64,000 nucleotides of DNA from Serratia entomophila (GTDB lineage Bacteria > Pseudomonadota > Gammaproteobacteria > Enterobacterales > Enterobacteriaceae): positions 2,728,001 through 2,792,000 of the forward strand of contig NZ_CP082787.1 in NCBI RefSeq assembly GCF_021462285.1. The letters run 5' to 3'. Positions 1-9,194 of the stretch are shown here, one piece after another. Made by a program: the position numbers and the translations under genes. Each line of letters begins with the position of its first letter. Within the stretch, counting starts at the first letter, position 1. The notes beneath the pieces were generated by a model. The model ran no database searches and was not told the DNA's origin. It saw only the letters and a list, made by a program, of their open reading frames with translations.

Positions 1-949
1 TCCAGCAGCGGACGCGTTTTGGCGCACTCCGGCCCGGCGATCGGGCAGCGGGTACGGAACACGCAGCCAGACGGCGGGTTGATCGGCGAAGGCAGCTCCC
101 CTTCCAGCAGCTGGATCTGCTTGTCCTTCTCCTTGTCCGGATCCGGGATCGGCACCGCCGACATCAGCGCTTTGGTGTAGGGGTGCTGCGGGTTGTGGTA
201 CACCTCGTCATAGGTGCCCAGCTCCACCGCATGGCCCAGATACATCACCAGCACGCGATCGGAAATGTGCTTCACCACCGCCAGATCGTGGGCGATAAAG
301 ATCAGCGACAGCCCCATTTCGCGCTGCAGCTGCTGCAGCAGGTTGACCACCTGCGCCTGAATCGAGACGTCCAGCGCCGAGACCGGCTCGTCGCAGATCA
401 CCAGCTTTGGTTCGAGGATCAGCGCGCGGGCAATACCGATGCGCTGGCACTGCCCGCCGGAAAACTCGTGCGGGTAGCGGTTGATCAGGTTCGGCAGCAG
501 GCCGACCTTCAGCATCATCGCCTTCACCTTGTCTTTCACTTCCTGACGCGGCATTTTCGGGTAGTAGGTGCGCAGCGGCTCGGCGATGATTTCGCCGATG
601 GTCATGCGCGGGTTCAGCGAGGCCAGCGGATCCTGGAAGATCATCTGAATGTCGCTGCGGGTTTTGCGCCAGTCGGCGTCGTTCATGCCGAGCAGATCCT
701 TGCCCAGCCAGGCCACGCGGCCGCTGGTGGCCTTCACCAGGCCGATAATGGCGCGGGCGAAGGTCGACTTGCCGCAGCCGGATTCGCCAACCACTCCCAG
801 CGTTTCGCCCTCAAACAGCCGCAGCGTGACGCCGTCGACCGCCTTCAGGGTTTTCGGCGGCTGCCAGAACCACTGTTTGTCATCATGAATGTCGAAGTGC
901 ACTTTCAGATCGGCCACTTCGAGCAGCACTTTCTTGTCGGTTACCGCTG

Positions 950-953
<4 letters not shown>
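1..953 (-). CDS. oppF: Oligopeptide ABC transporter ATPase OppF, C-terminus cut by window edge
   Basis: One of the two cytoplasmic ATPases that power OppABCDF peptide uptake. About 317 codons are visible; E. coli OppF has 334, so only the last residues are missing. The P-loop GESGCGKST, the Q-loop [12 protein letters not shown], the signature FSGGQCQR and the Walker [13 protein letters not shown] can all be read, and so can the C-terminal oligopeptide/dipeptide domain with the cysteine motif GCVFRTRCP. Its ATG overlaps the oppD TGA as ATGA (950-953), so the two ATPases are translationally coupled. It is the last gene of the opp operon seen here. Confidence 0.97.
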
Positions 954-1966
<1,013 letters not shown>

Positions 1967-1977
1967 GATGGCACTCC

Positions 1978-2886
1978 TTAACGATCTTTCGGGTCGAGGG
2001 CGTCACGCAGGCCATCGCCGATAAAGTTGAAACAGAACAGAGTGACCACCAGGAAACCCGCCGGGAACAGCAGCAACCACGGTGAAACTTCCATCGAGTT
2101 GGCGCCGTCGCTGAGCAATGCGCCCCAGCTGCTTAACGGCTCCTGCGTGCCCAGCCCCAGGAAGCTGAGGAAGGATTCGAACAGGATCATGCTCGGCACC
2201 AGCAACGAGGCGTAAACCACCACCACGCCCAGCACGTTCGGCACGATATGCCGCAGCACGATGTTGCGCGTGGAGACGCCGCACACCAGCGCCGCTTCGA
2301 TAAACTCTTTGCGCTTGAGGCTCAGGGTTTGCCCGCGCACGATACGCGCCATATCCAGCCACGACACCATGCCTATCGCCACAAAGATCAGCAGGATGTT
2401 TTGGCCAAAGAAGGTCACCAGCAGGATCACGAAGAACATGAACGGGAAGGAGTTGAGGATCTCCAACAGGCGCATCATCACCGAGTCCGTTTTGCCGCCC
2501 AGGTAGCCGGACATTGCGCCGTACAGAGTGCCGACCACCACCGCCACCAGCGCCGCCGCCACGCCGACCATCAGCGAGATGCGCCCGCCGATGGCCACGC
2601 GCACCAGCAGGTCGCGGCCGGAGGAGTCGGTGCCGAAGTAGTGCGCGGATTCGAGGCTCGGCGCCGCCGACATCATCGCCCAATCGGTATCGTCATAAGC
2701 GAACTGCGACAGCCAGGGCGCCGCAATCACAAACAGGGTGATCAACGCCAGCACAAACAGGCTGCTGACCGCCGCGCGGTTATGCACAAAGCGCCGGCGC
2801 GCGTCCTGCCACAGGCTGCGCCCTTCCACTTCCAGCTTTTCGCTGAAGTGTTCCAGAGCTTCGCTGTTCTTTTTGGTCAACATCAT
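1978..2886 (-). CDS. oppC: Oligopeptide ABC transporter permease OppC
   Basis: Inner-membrane permease subunit that forms the translocation pore with OppB. The 302-residue protein has the long cytoplasmic N-terminus usual for OppC, a first membrane span near residues 38-58, further hydrophobic spans, and the permease EAA-type loop ([20 protein letters not shown]) that contacts the ATPases. Length equals E. coli OppC. It sits 14 nt after oppB and 11 nt before oppD. Confidence 0.97.
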   Translation of the reverse strand: MMLTKKNSEALEHFSEKLEVEGRSLWQDARRRFVHNRAAVSSLFVLALITLFVIAAPWLSQFAYDDTDWAMMSAAPSLESAHYFGTDSSGRDLLVRVAIGGRISLMVGVAAALVAVVVGTLYGAMSGYLGGKTDSVMMRLLEILNSFPFMFFVILLVTFFGQNILLIFVAIGMVSWLDMARIVRGQTLSLKRKEFIEAALVCGVSTRNIVLRHIVPNVLGVVVVYASLLVPSMILFESFLSFLGLGTQEPLSSWGALLSDGANSMEVSPWLLLFPAGFLVVTLFCFNFIGDGLRDALDPKDR

Positions 2887-2900
2887 TCGCGTGCTCCAGA

Positions 2901-3821
2901 TTAATAACGGATTTTAGGATCGATAACGGCGTACAGCACGTCGACGATCGCGTTAAACAGAATGGTCAAACCGCCGACCAGAATGGTCAGGCTCAGCACC
3001 AGGGAATAGTCGCGGTTCAGCGCGCCGTTAACGAACAGCTGGCCGATGCCCGGCAGGCCGTAAATGGTTTCGATCACCATCGAGCCGGTGATGATGCCGA
3101 CAAACGCCGGGCCCATATAGGACAGCACCGGCAACAGCGCCGGCTTCAGCGCGTGGCGGAAGATAATGCGACGCATCGGCAGGCCTTTGGCGCGCGCAGT
3201 GCGGATAAAGTTGGAGTGCAGCACTTCGATCATCGATCCGCGGGTGATACGGGCGATGCTGGCGATATAGGCCAGCGACAGCGCCACCATCGGCAGGATG
3301 ATAAACTTCGGCGCCCCGCCGTTCCAGCCGCCGCCCGGCAGCCATTTCAGCGTGATGGCGAAGATCAGCACCAGCAGCGGCGCCACCACGAAGCTGGGTA
3401 TCACTACCCCGGTCATGGCGAACCCCATCACCGTATAGTCCCATTTGGTATTTTGATTCAGCGCGGCAATCACGCCGGCGCTAACGCCCAGCACCACCGC
3501 CAGCAGGAACGCGGCCAGGCCGAGCTTGGCGGATACCGGGAAAGACGCGGCCACCAGATCGTTGACCGAATAGTCCTTGTATTTGAATGACGGGCCAAAA
3601 TCGCCTTGGGCGAGCTGGGCCAAATAGTGACCGTACTGTTTCCAGATAGGATCGTTGAGGTGATATTTGGCTTCGATATTCGCCATCACTTCCGGCGGCA
3701 ATGCGCGCTCGCCGGTAAATGGGCTGCCCGGCGCCAAACGCATCATAAAGAAGGAGATGGTAATAAGGATAAATAGTGTCGGGATCGCTTCCAATAAGCG
3801 ACGAAGTATAAATTTAAGCAT
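2901..3821 (-). CDS. oppB: Oligopeptide ABC transporter permease OppB
   Basis: Inner-membrane permease partner of OppC. The 306 residues begin with MLKFILRRLLEAIPTLF, the N-terminal span typical of DppB/OppB permeases, followed by the MRLAPGSPF periplasmic motif and an EAA-type cytoplasmic loop around FIRTARAKGLPMRRIIFRHAL. Length equals E. coli OppB. A GC-rich hairpin separates it from oppA, which fits the lower expression of the permease and ATPase genes relative to the binding protein known for opp operons. Confidence 0.97.
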   Translation of the reverse strand: MLKFILRRLLEAIPTLFILITISFFMMRLAPGSPFTGERALPPEVMANIEAKYHLNDPIWKQYGHYLAQLAQGDFGPSFKYKDYSVNDLVAASFPVSAKLGLAAFLLAVVLGVSAGVIAALNQNTKWDYTVMGFAMTGVVIPSFVVAPLLVLIFAITLKWLPGGGWNGGAPKFIILPMVALSLAYIASIARITRGSMIEVLHSNFIRTARAKGLPMRRIIFRHALKPALLPVLSYMGPAFVGIITGSMVIETIYGLPGIGQLFVNGALNRDYSLVLSLTILVGGLTILFNAIVDVLYAVIDPKIRY

Positions 3822-3870
3822 TGCCCTAACCCTGTGCTACAGCCTGATGACGGCTTATTATTATCAACAT

Positions 3871-3896
3871 GGAGCGGCGACGCGTGCCGCCGCTCC
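3871..3896 (-). promoter_or_regulatory. Intercistronic hairpin between oppA and oppB
   Basis: A perfect 9-bp inverted repeat, GGAGCGGCG and CGCCGCTCC with an 8-nt loop, lies just after the oppA stop. No T-run follows on the minus strand, so it is not a classical terminator. I infer that it protects the oppA mRNA 3' end or lowers the amount of downstream message, as intercistronic hairpins do in other transporter operons. Confidence 0.6.
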
Positions 3897-3904
3897 TAAC
3901 CGTA

Positions 3905-5542
3905 TCAATGCTTGATGATGTACAGGTTTTTGTCGTACACGTTATCAAGCGGGTCTTTACCGGTATAACCGCCCACGTAAGGTTTCACCAGACGGGCATT
4001 CACGTAGTAATAAACCGGCACGATGGCAGAATCTTTATCCAACTGAACTTCCGCTTTCTGATACAGCGCCGCGCGTTCCTCTTTGGTTTTCGCCGTCAAC
4101 ACGTTAGCCATCAGCTTGTCGAACTCGGCGCTCTTATAGTGCGGGGTGTTACTGCTGCTGTCGGACAGCATCATGTTCAGGAATGAACTTGGTTCGTTGT
4201 AATCTGCGCACCAGCCGGCGCGCGCCACGTCATAGGTGCCCTGATGACGGGTATCCAGGAAGGTTTTCCACTCCTGGTTCACCAGCTTCACGTCTACGCC
4301 CAGGTTTTTCTTCCAGATGGACGCAGCGGCGATCGCCAGCTTTTTGTGCAGGTCCGAGGTGTTGTACAACAGCGAGAAGGTCAGCGGCTTGCCCGGGCCA
4401 TAGCCGGCATCGGCCAACAGTTTCTTCGCCACTTCGTTGCGTTTTTCCTGGGTCCAGCCAAACCACTCTGGCGGGGTCAGCTTGGCGCCGTCGGTATACG
4501 GCGGCGTGAAGCTATAGGCCGGCAGGTCGCCCTGGTTTTTCACTTTATTGGTGATGATATCGCGATCCAACCCCAGCTTCAGCGCTTCACGCACGCGTTC
4601 ATCGGTAAACGGCGCTTTCTGGTTGTTGATCTCGTAATAATAAGTGCAGAGGTAAGGATCGACATGAACCTCTTTCGGGATCTCTTTCTTCAGCTTCTGG
4701 AACAGTTCGATCGGCATGTTGTTGTAGGTCATGTCGATTTCGCCGGTGCGGTAGCGGTTAACGTCGGTCACTTCCGATGAAATTGGCAGGAACGTCACTT
4801 TATTGATGATGGTTTTGGCGTTATCCCAGTATTCCGGGTTACGTTCCAGTACGATGCGTTCGTTAACGATCCAGTCTTTCAGCTTGTAAGCGCCGTTGCT
4901 GACGTAGTTCGCCGGCAGGGTCCACTTCTCGCCGAACTTCTCTACGGCGTCTTTGTACACCGGCTTCATCGCGTAGTGCGGGGTCATTTCCACCAGGTAC
5001 GGCACCGGCTCGGTCAGCGTGACCTGGAAGGTATGATCGTCGATGGCCTTCACGCCCAGGGTCGACTTGTCTTTCTTGCCGGCGATGATGTCGTCGACGT
5101 TTTCCACGTGGGCATATTGCAGATAGCTGGCGTAAGGCGAAGCGGTTTTCGGATCCACTACGCGCTGCCAGCTATAGACGAAATCTTGCGCCGTTACCGG
5201 CTTGCCGTTCGACCATTTCGCGTCTTTACGCAAATGGAAGGTCCAGACTTTAAAATCTTTGTTGTCCCAGCTTTCCGCCACGCCCGGGACGATGGAGCCA
5301 TCCAGGCCGTTATTCGCCAGGCCTTCCATCAAATCGCGGGTAACGTTGTTTTCCGGCACGCCTTCAATCTTGTGCGGATCCAGCGATTGCACTTCGGAAC
5401 CGTTGTTTTTAACGATCTCTTGCTTGTCTGCCAGCTGTACGCCCGCCGGCACCTCGGCCGCAAATGCACTTCCGGTTGCTGTGATGCCCAGCGCGGCGAT
5501 GATGCCGGCGGCAAGGAGGCTTTTCTTTGTGATGTTGGTCAT
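3905..5542 (-). CDS. oppA: Periplasmic oligopeptide-binding protein OppA
   Basis: Periplasmic receptor that captures oligopeptides for OppBCDF. The 545 residues begin with a Sec signal peptide ending GSAFA before AEVPAGVQLADKQ, and carry the family-5 solute-binding motifs NGSEVQSLDPHK and RDLMEGLA. Length is close to E. coli OppA (543). This copy is adjacent to oppB and has no AT-rich promoter region of its own, because a second oppA-like gene lies 148 nt upstream. The gap holds an imperfect hairpin and a ribosome-binding site (CTGGAG). Confidence 0.96.
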   Translation of the reverse strand: MTNITKKSLLAAGIIAALGITATGSAFAAEVPAGVQLADKQEIVKNNGSEVQSLDPHKIEGVPENNVTRDLMEGLANNGLDGSIVPGVAESWDNKDFKVWTFHLRKDAKWSNGKPVTAQDFVYSWQRVVDPKTASPYASYLQYAHVENVDDIIAGKKDKSTLGVKAIDDHTFQVTLTEPVPYLVEMTPHYAMKPVYKDAVEKFGEKWTLPANYVSNGAYKLKDWIVNERIVLERNPEYWDNAKTIINKVTFLPISSEVTDVNRYRTGEIDMTYNNMPIELFQKLKKEIPKEVHVDPYLCTYYYEINNQKAPFTDERVREALKLGLDRDIITNKVKNQGDLPAYSFTPPYTDGAKLTPPEWFGWTQEKRNEVAKKLLADAGYGPGKPLTFSLLYNTSDLHKKLAIAAASIWKKNLGVDVKLVNQEWKTFLDTRHQGTYDVARAGWCADYNEPSSFLNMMLSDSSSNTPHYKSAEFDKLMANVLTAKTKEERAALYQKAEVQLDKDSAIVPVYYYVNARLVKPYVGGYTGKDPLDNVYDKNLYIIKH

Positions 5543-5615
5543 GTTTTATACTCCAGTTTTTATTATCACAGGCTCATCGTGAAGCCTGCGTTGCCCGTGA
5601 GCGGACCTTGTTATA

Positions 5616-5647
5616 CCGGCCGTAGCGGAACGAAATGCCGCGGCCGG
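5616..5647 (-). promoter_or_regulatory. Hairpin between the two oppA copies
   Basis: CCGGCC (5616-5621) pairs with GGCCGG (5642-5647), and an inner GCGG pairs with CCGC after a 3-nt bulge. No T-run follows on the minus strand. It may tune read-through from the upstream oppA copy or stabilise transcript ends; this is inferred from structure only. Confidence 0.45.
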
Positions 5648-5690
5648 CTTCCCTGTATTACTCACCGTCGTGCGTGAGGTAATACCCCTT

Positions 5691-7328
5691 TTACTGCTTG
5701 ATGATGTACAGATTTTTTACGTCGGTGTAGTCCAATGGATCTTTGCCGGTAAAACCGCCCACCGTCGGTTTTATCAGGCGCGCGCTGACGCGGTAATAAA
5801 CCGGCACCAGCGCGGAATCTTTATCCAGCTGCGCTTCGGCCTGCTGGTAGAGCGCGGCGCGCGCGGCTTCATCCGGCGCCTTCAGCGTGGCGGCCATGAT
5901 GGCGTCGAACGCCGGGCTCTTGTAGAAGATGGTGTTGATGCTGCTGGTGGAGAGCACCAGGTTCAGGAACGCACTGGGCTCGTTGTAATCACCGCACCAG
6001 GTGGCGCGCGCTACGTCGTACTGCCCCTGATGGCGGCTTTCCAGCGAGGTTTTCCACTCCTGATTGCGCAGCGTGACCTCGGCGCCGAGGTTTTTCTTCC
6101 ACATCGACGCAGCGGCGATCGCCTGCTGTTTATTTTGATCTGAGGTGTTATACAGCAGTGAGAACGTCAGCGGCTTGGCGTCGCTGTAACCGGCTTCAGC
6201 CAGCAGTTTTTTGGCCGCGGCATTACGCTGCTCCTGGCTCCAGCTCGCCCACTGAGGTGGCGTGAACTTCGCGCCTTCGGTGAAGGTCGGCGTAAAGCTG
6301 TAGGCCGGGATTTGTCCCTGGCCCATAATCTTGTTGGCGATGATGTCGCGATCCAGCGTCATTTTGACCGCCTCACGCACCCGCGCATCGGTAAAGGGGG
6401 CTTTCTGATTGTTGAGCTCGTAATAGAAGGTGCACAAAAAAGGATTTACGTGCAGCTGCTCAGGAATTTCGCGCTTCATTTTGACGTACAGGTACGGCGG
6501 AATGGCGCTGTTGGTGATATCGATTTCACCGCTGCGGAAGCGGTTGACGTCACTGACTTCGGAAGTGATCGGCAGGAAGGTCGCCTGGTTGATAACGGTT
6601 TTGCCGTTGTTCCAATAGCTCGGGCTACGCTCCAGCACGATGCGCTCATTCACCACCCACCCTTTCAGGCGATAGGCGCCATTGCCGACGAAGTTGGCCG
6701 GCAGCGTCCACTTGTCGCCAAACTTCTCCACCACCGAACGCTTGACCGGTTTCAACGAGGTGTGGCTCAACATGCTGATAAAGTAAGGCACCGGCTCGGT
6801 CAGGGTCACCTGCAGCGTTTTATCATCCACGGCCTTCACGCCGAGCGTCTGCGGGCTTTTCTTGCCGGTCAGGATATCGTCGATATTTTCAATTTTGGCG
6901 TACTGCAGATAGCTGGCGTAAGGCGACGCGATTTTAGGATCGACCAGGCGCTGCCAACTGTAGACGAAGTCCTGCGCGGTGACCGGAGAGCCGTCGCTCC
7001 ATACCGCGTCGGGCCGCAGATGGAATGTCCAGCTGCGGTAATCCTGATTTTCCCAGCTGACGGCCCCCGCAGGCACCACGTGCCCATTGGCGTCGGTGCT
7101 GACCAACCCCTCCAGCAGGTTAAGAATGATATTGCTTTCCGGTACGCCCTCGACCTTATGCGGATCCAATGAAGCCACTTCGCTGCCGTTGTTGATCACG
7201 ATATTTTGCTGCTGGGCCAATTGCACCCCGGCCGGAACATCGGCCGCCAAAACGGAATTAACGCCGCCGGCACCCAGCGCGGCGGCAATCAACAAGGTCA
7301 AGCACCTGCGCTTCATGGTTTGCTGCAT
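5691..7328 (-). CDS. Second oligopeptide-binding protein, OppA paralogue
   Basis: A tandem paralogue of the adjacent oppA with the same length, 545 residues. A signal peptide ends near NSVLA before ADVPAGVQLAQQQ. The core motifs are shared (NGSEVASLDPHK, GVPES, TFLPITSEVSDVNR, NQEWKTSLESRHQGQYDVAR) but many positions differ, mostly in the N-terminal third and in surface stretches, so this is an old duplication and not a recent copy. It probably supplies a second peptide specificity to the same OppBCDF channel. AAGGAG precedes the ATG. It is the first gene of the operon and faces a long AT-rich leader region. Confidence 0.93.
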   Translation of the reverse strand: MQQTMKRRCLTLLIAAALGAGGVNSVLAADVPAGVQLAQQQNIVINNGSEVASLDPHKVEGVPESNIILNLLEGLVSTDANGHVVPAGAVSWENQDYRSWTFHLRPDAVWSDGSPVTAQDFVYSWQRLVDPKIASPYASYLQYAKIENIDDILTGKKSPQTLGVKAVDDKTLQVTLTEPVPYFISMLSHTSLKPVKRSVVEKFGDKWTLPANFVGNGAYRLKGWVVNERIVLERSPSYWNNGKTVINQATFLPITSEVSDVNRFRSGEIDITNSAIPPYLYVKMKREIPEQLHVNPFLCTFYYELNNQKAPFTDARVREAVKMTLDRDIIANKIMGQGQIPAYSFTPTFTEGAKFTPPQWASWSQEQRNAAAKKLLAEAGYSDAKPLTFSLLYNTSDQNKQQAIAAASMWKKNLGAEVTLRNQEWKTSLESRHQGQYDVARATWCGDYNEPSAFLNLVLSTSSINTIFYKSPAFDAIMAATLKAPDEAARAALYQQAEAQLDKDSALVPVYYRVSARLIKPTVGGFTGKDPLDYTDVKNLYIIKQ

Positions 7329-8020
7329 AGTCGAGGCTCCTTTTCACCAACAAGCATTGCTTATCGATTTTTGTGAAGTGTTTATAAGAATTCTAAATAA
7401 ACGGATACCAGCAAAAATCATTCCTGTTTTTAGGGCGCATTGCCGTTAATTGACCGCAGGAAAGTTGCTCGGAAATTAGCAGAAGCCAAATTCCATAGCC
7501 AATAAATTTTACGAAAATGTTAAGCAATTCTCTTTTATTGACTGAAGCGCGATCCGAAGGTCGGCACTGAGGGTGGTTGAGAGTAAATTTAATTGCATGA
7601 TTTTATTGCAATTTTTTACAAAACCCATTTCATTCAAGAGACTTGATGAACCACACCGCCAAACAAAGAAACATTCAGTTAACAAAATCACTGTTCAAAG
7701 AACAAACACCTGCTTATAGGCGGTTAATCACTAATAACACCTGGATGAAAGCGAGACAAGCCCTACAGAATGATGTGATTAATTTAACAGCAAGTTAAAC
7801 GATTGGCTGGATGAAAAACGGGGAAAAGAGCCGAGAAAATAGATAGAAATAACACTTAGCGCTTTTATTGAGCAGCAAGTTGAGATTTATGCAACATAAA
7901 GGTGCAACGGCAGAAAATTCATTCATATTGCGCACTATAATAATGCGAACTAATAAATAATTTAAAGTTTAAAATTAATTTGAGCTGCGGATCGGATCAA
8001 TTCGCAGCTCAATGAGCGGT
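7329..8020. other. AT-rich intergenic region upstream of the opp operon
   Basis: About 690 nt without a convincing gene, much richer in A+T than its neighbours. It must hold the opp promoter and the mRNA leader; E. coli oppA also has a long upstream region before ychE, and its leader is a target of the GcvB small RNA. I could not single out promoter boxes with confidence. Open frames here (7509-7691 minus, and a 50-codon plus-strand frame near 7645) have the base composition of the surrounding non-coding DNA. The ychE terminator lies at its right end. Confidence 0.6.
7980..8012 (-). terminator. Terminator downstream of ychE
   Basis: Perfect 10-bp arms TTGAGCTGCG and CGCAGCTCAA with a 13-nt loop, followed on the minus strand by an AT-rich, T-containing tract. 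It lies 9 nt past the ychE stop codon. Confidence 0.6.
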
Positions 8021-8665
8021 TCATAGCAGGCCGGGGAATAATGCCTTAATGCCGGTAACGATAAATTCGATGCCTAACGCCATCAGCAGCAGCCCCATGA
8101 TACGGGTAATAACGTTGATGCCGGTTTGCCCAAGCAGGCGCACCAGCAACGGCGCCGCACGGAATAGCAGCCAGCAACAGAAGGCAAACAGGGCGATCGC
8201 CACCGTGAACCCCAGCAGATTCTGCCAGGTGTGATAGCGCGAACTCCAGACGATGGTTGAGCTGATGGCACCCGGCCCGGCCATCAACGGCAGCGCCAGC
8301 GGCACCACGCCGATGCTTTCGCGGATGGCGCTTTCTGATTTTTCCTGCTTGTTCTGTTTATCCTCGCCCAGCTTGCCGCTGATCATCGACATGGCGATGG
8401 TCACCACCAGAATGCCGCCGGCAATGCGGAACGAGTCGATGGAAATGCCGAACATGCGCAGGATCCCCTCACCAAGGAACAGCGAGGTCCAGAGAATGAT
8501 CGCCACCGACAGATTGGCGGTCATGTTGGTTTTGTTGCGCCCCGCTTCCGCCTGGTAGCTGGTCATGCTGATAAACACCGGCAAAATGCCGACCGGGTTT
8601 ACCAGCGCAAACAGGCCGACGAAGAATTTGATATAGCCGGAAAAATCCAACAGAGATTGGCCCAC
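8021..8665 (-). CDS. ychE: MarC/UPF0056-family inner-membrane protein YchE
   Basis: Polytopic membrane protein of the MarC family, of unknown function. The 214 residues have about six hydrophobic spans, with the family signatures LVNPVGILPVF near the N-terminus and PLALPLMAGPGAIS in the middle. Length matches E. coli YchE (215), and the position between adhE and opp is the same as in E. coli, which supports orthology. It is transcribed away from adhE and alone. Confidence 0.92.
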   Translation of the reverse strand: MGQSLLDFSGYIKFFVGLFALVNPVGILPVFISMTSYQAEAGRNKTNMTANLSVAIILWTSLFLGEGILRMFGISIDSFRIAGGILVVTIAMSMISGKLGEDKQNKQEKSESAIRESIGVVPLALPLMAGPGAISSTIVWSSRYHTWQNLLGFTVAIALFAFCCWLLFRAAPLLVRLLGQTGINVITRIMGLLLMALGIEFIVTGIKALFPGLL

Positions 8666-9194
8666 AGATGACTCCGCGTTAATAGCTGTAAAAAGTGATG
8701 CTGCCCACGCGCGCTAATGTAATGGAATTGCCGCGGGTAATCCATCGGGCTCAATCAGCATTTTTATCTACACGCACGATATGCCGCAAAACAAATACCC
8801 ATTGTTAAAGTAATGTATGGGCTTTTGATTTTTTATGTTTAAAAAAGAGTCCCCGATCACGGTTATTGAGAATGGCTCTCAAAAACTCAAGCTGAAAGGT
8901 GTCAGCCAGCACTTTTCATGATCTAGATCACAAATAGCCTACCCAAGAGTGAGTAAGCTCTTAGTCGTAGTCAGGGAGTAGAACAGATTAAGCCACCAAG
9001 CCCTGCGGCCCGTTCCCTCCCCAGCCTGCCGCCCTGCCTGCATCGGGTGAAGCTCTTTAAGTAAATCAGCAGCATGCGCCAAAAACAGTGGGGAAAAACC
9101 GTGTTTTTAAACCGACGTTTATGCCCATTCCAACTATACTAGTGGCTCGCACGGCTTATTTACTGAAAGAGTTTAACATTATCAGGAGAGCATT
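8666..9194. other. Divergent promoter region between ychE and adhE
   Basis: Some 530 nt with no gene. E. coli adhE likewise has a long regulatory region and leader controlled by several regulators. Visible here are a CRP-like half palindrome at 8914-8935 and the strong adhE ribosome-binding site CAGGAGAG just before the ATG. The stretch ATCAGGAGAGCATTATGGCT strongly resembles the E. coli adhE start region. I could not place the -10 and -35 boxes with confidence. Confidence 0.6.
8914..8935. promoter_or_regulatory. Candidate CRP/FNR-type site upstream of adhE
   Basis: The core GATCTAGATCACA matches the right two-thirds of the CRP consensus exactly; the left arm (CATGA for TGTGA) is weaker. It lies about 260 nt before the adhE start. 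Sequence match only. Confidence 0.4.

Noticed and set aside
7509..7691. A 60-codon minus-strand frame upstream of the opp operon
   Set aside because: Composition is that of the non-coding region and no start signal or family was seen.
7640..7797. A 50-codon plus-strand frame (MNHTAKQRNIQLTKSLFKEQ..) in the region upstream of opp
   Set aside because: It lies in AT-rich leader DNA, has only a weak ribosome-binding site, and shows no recognisable product; one open frame of this size is expected by chance.
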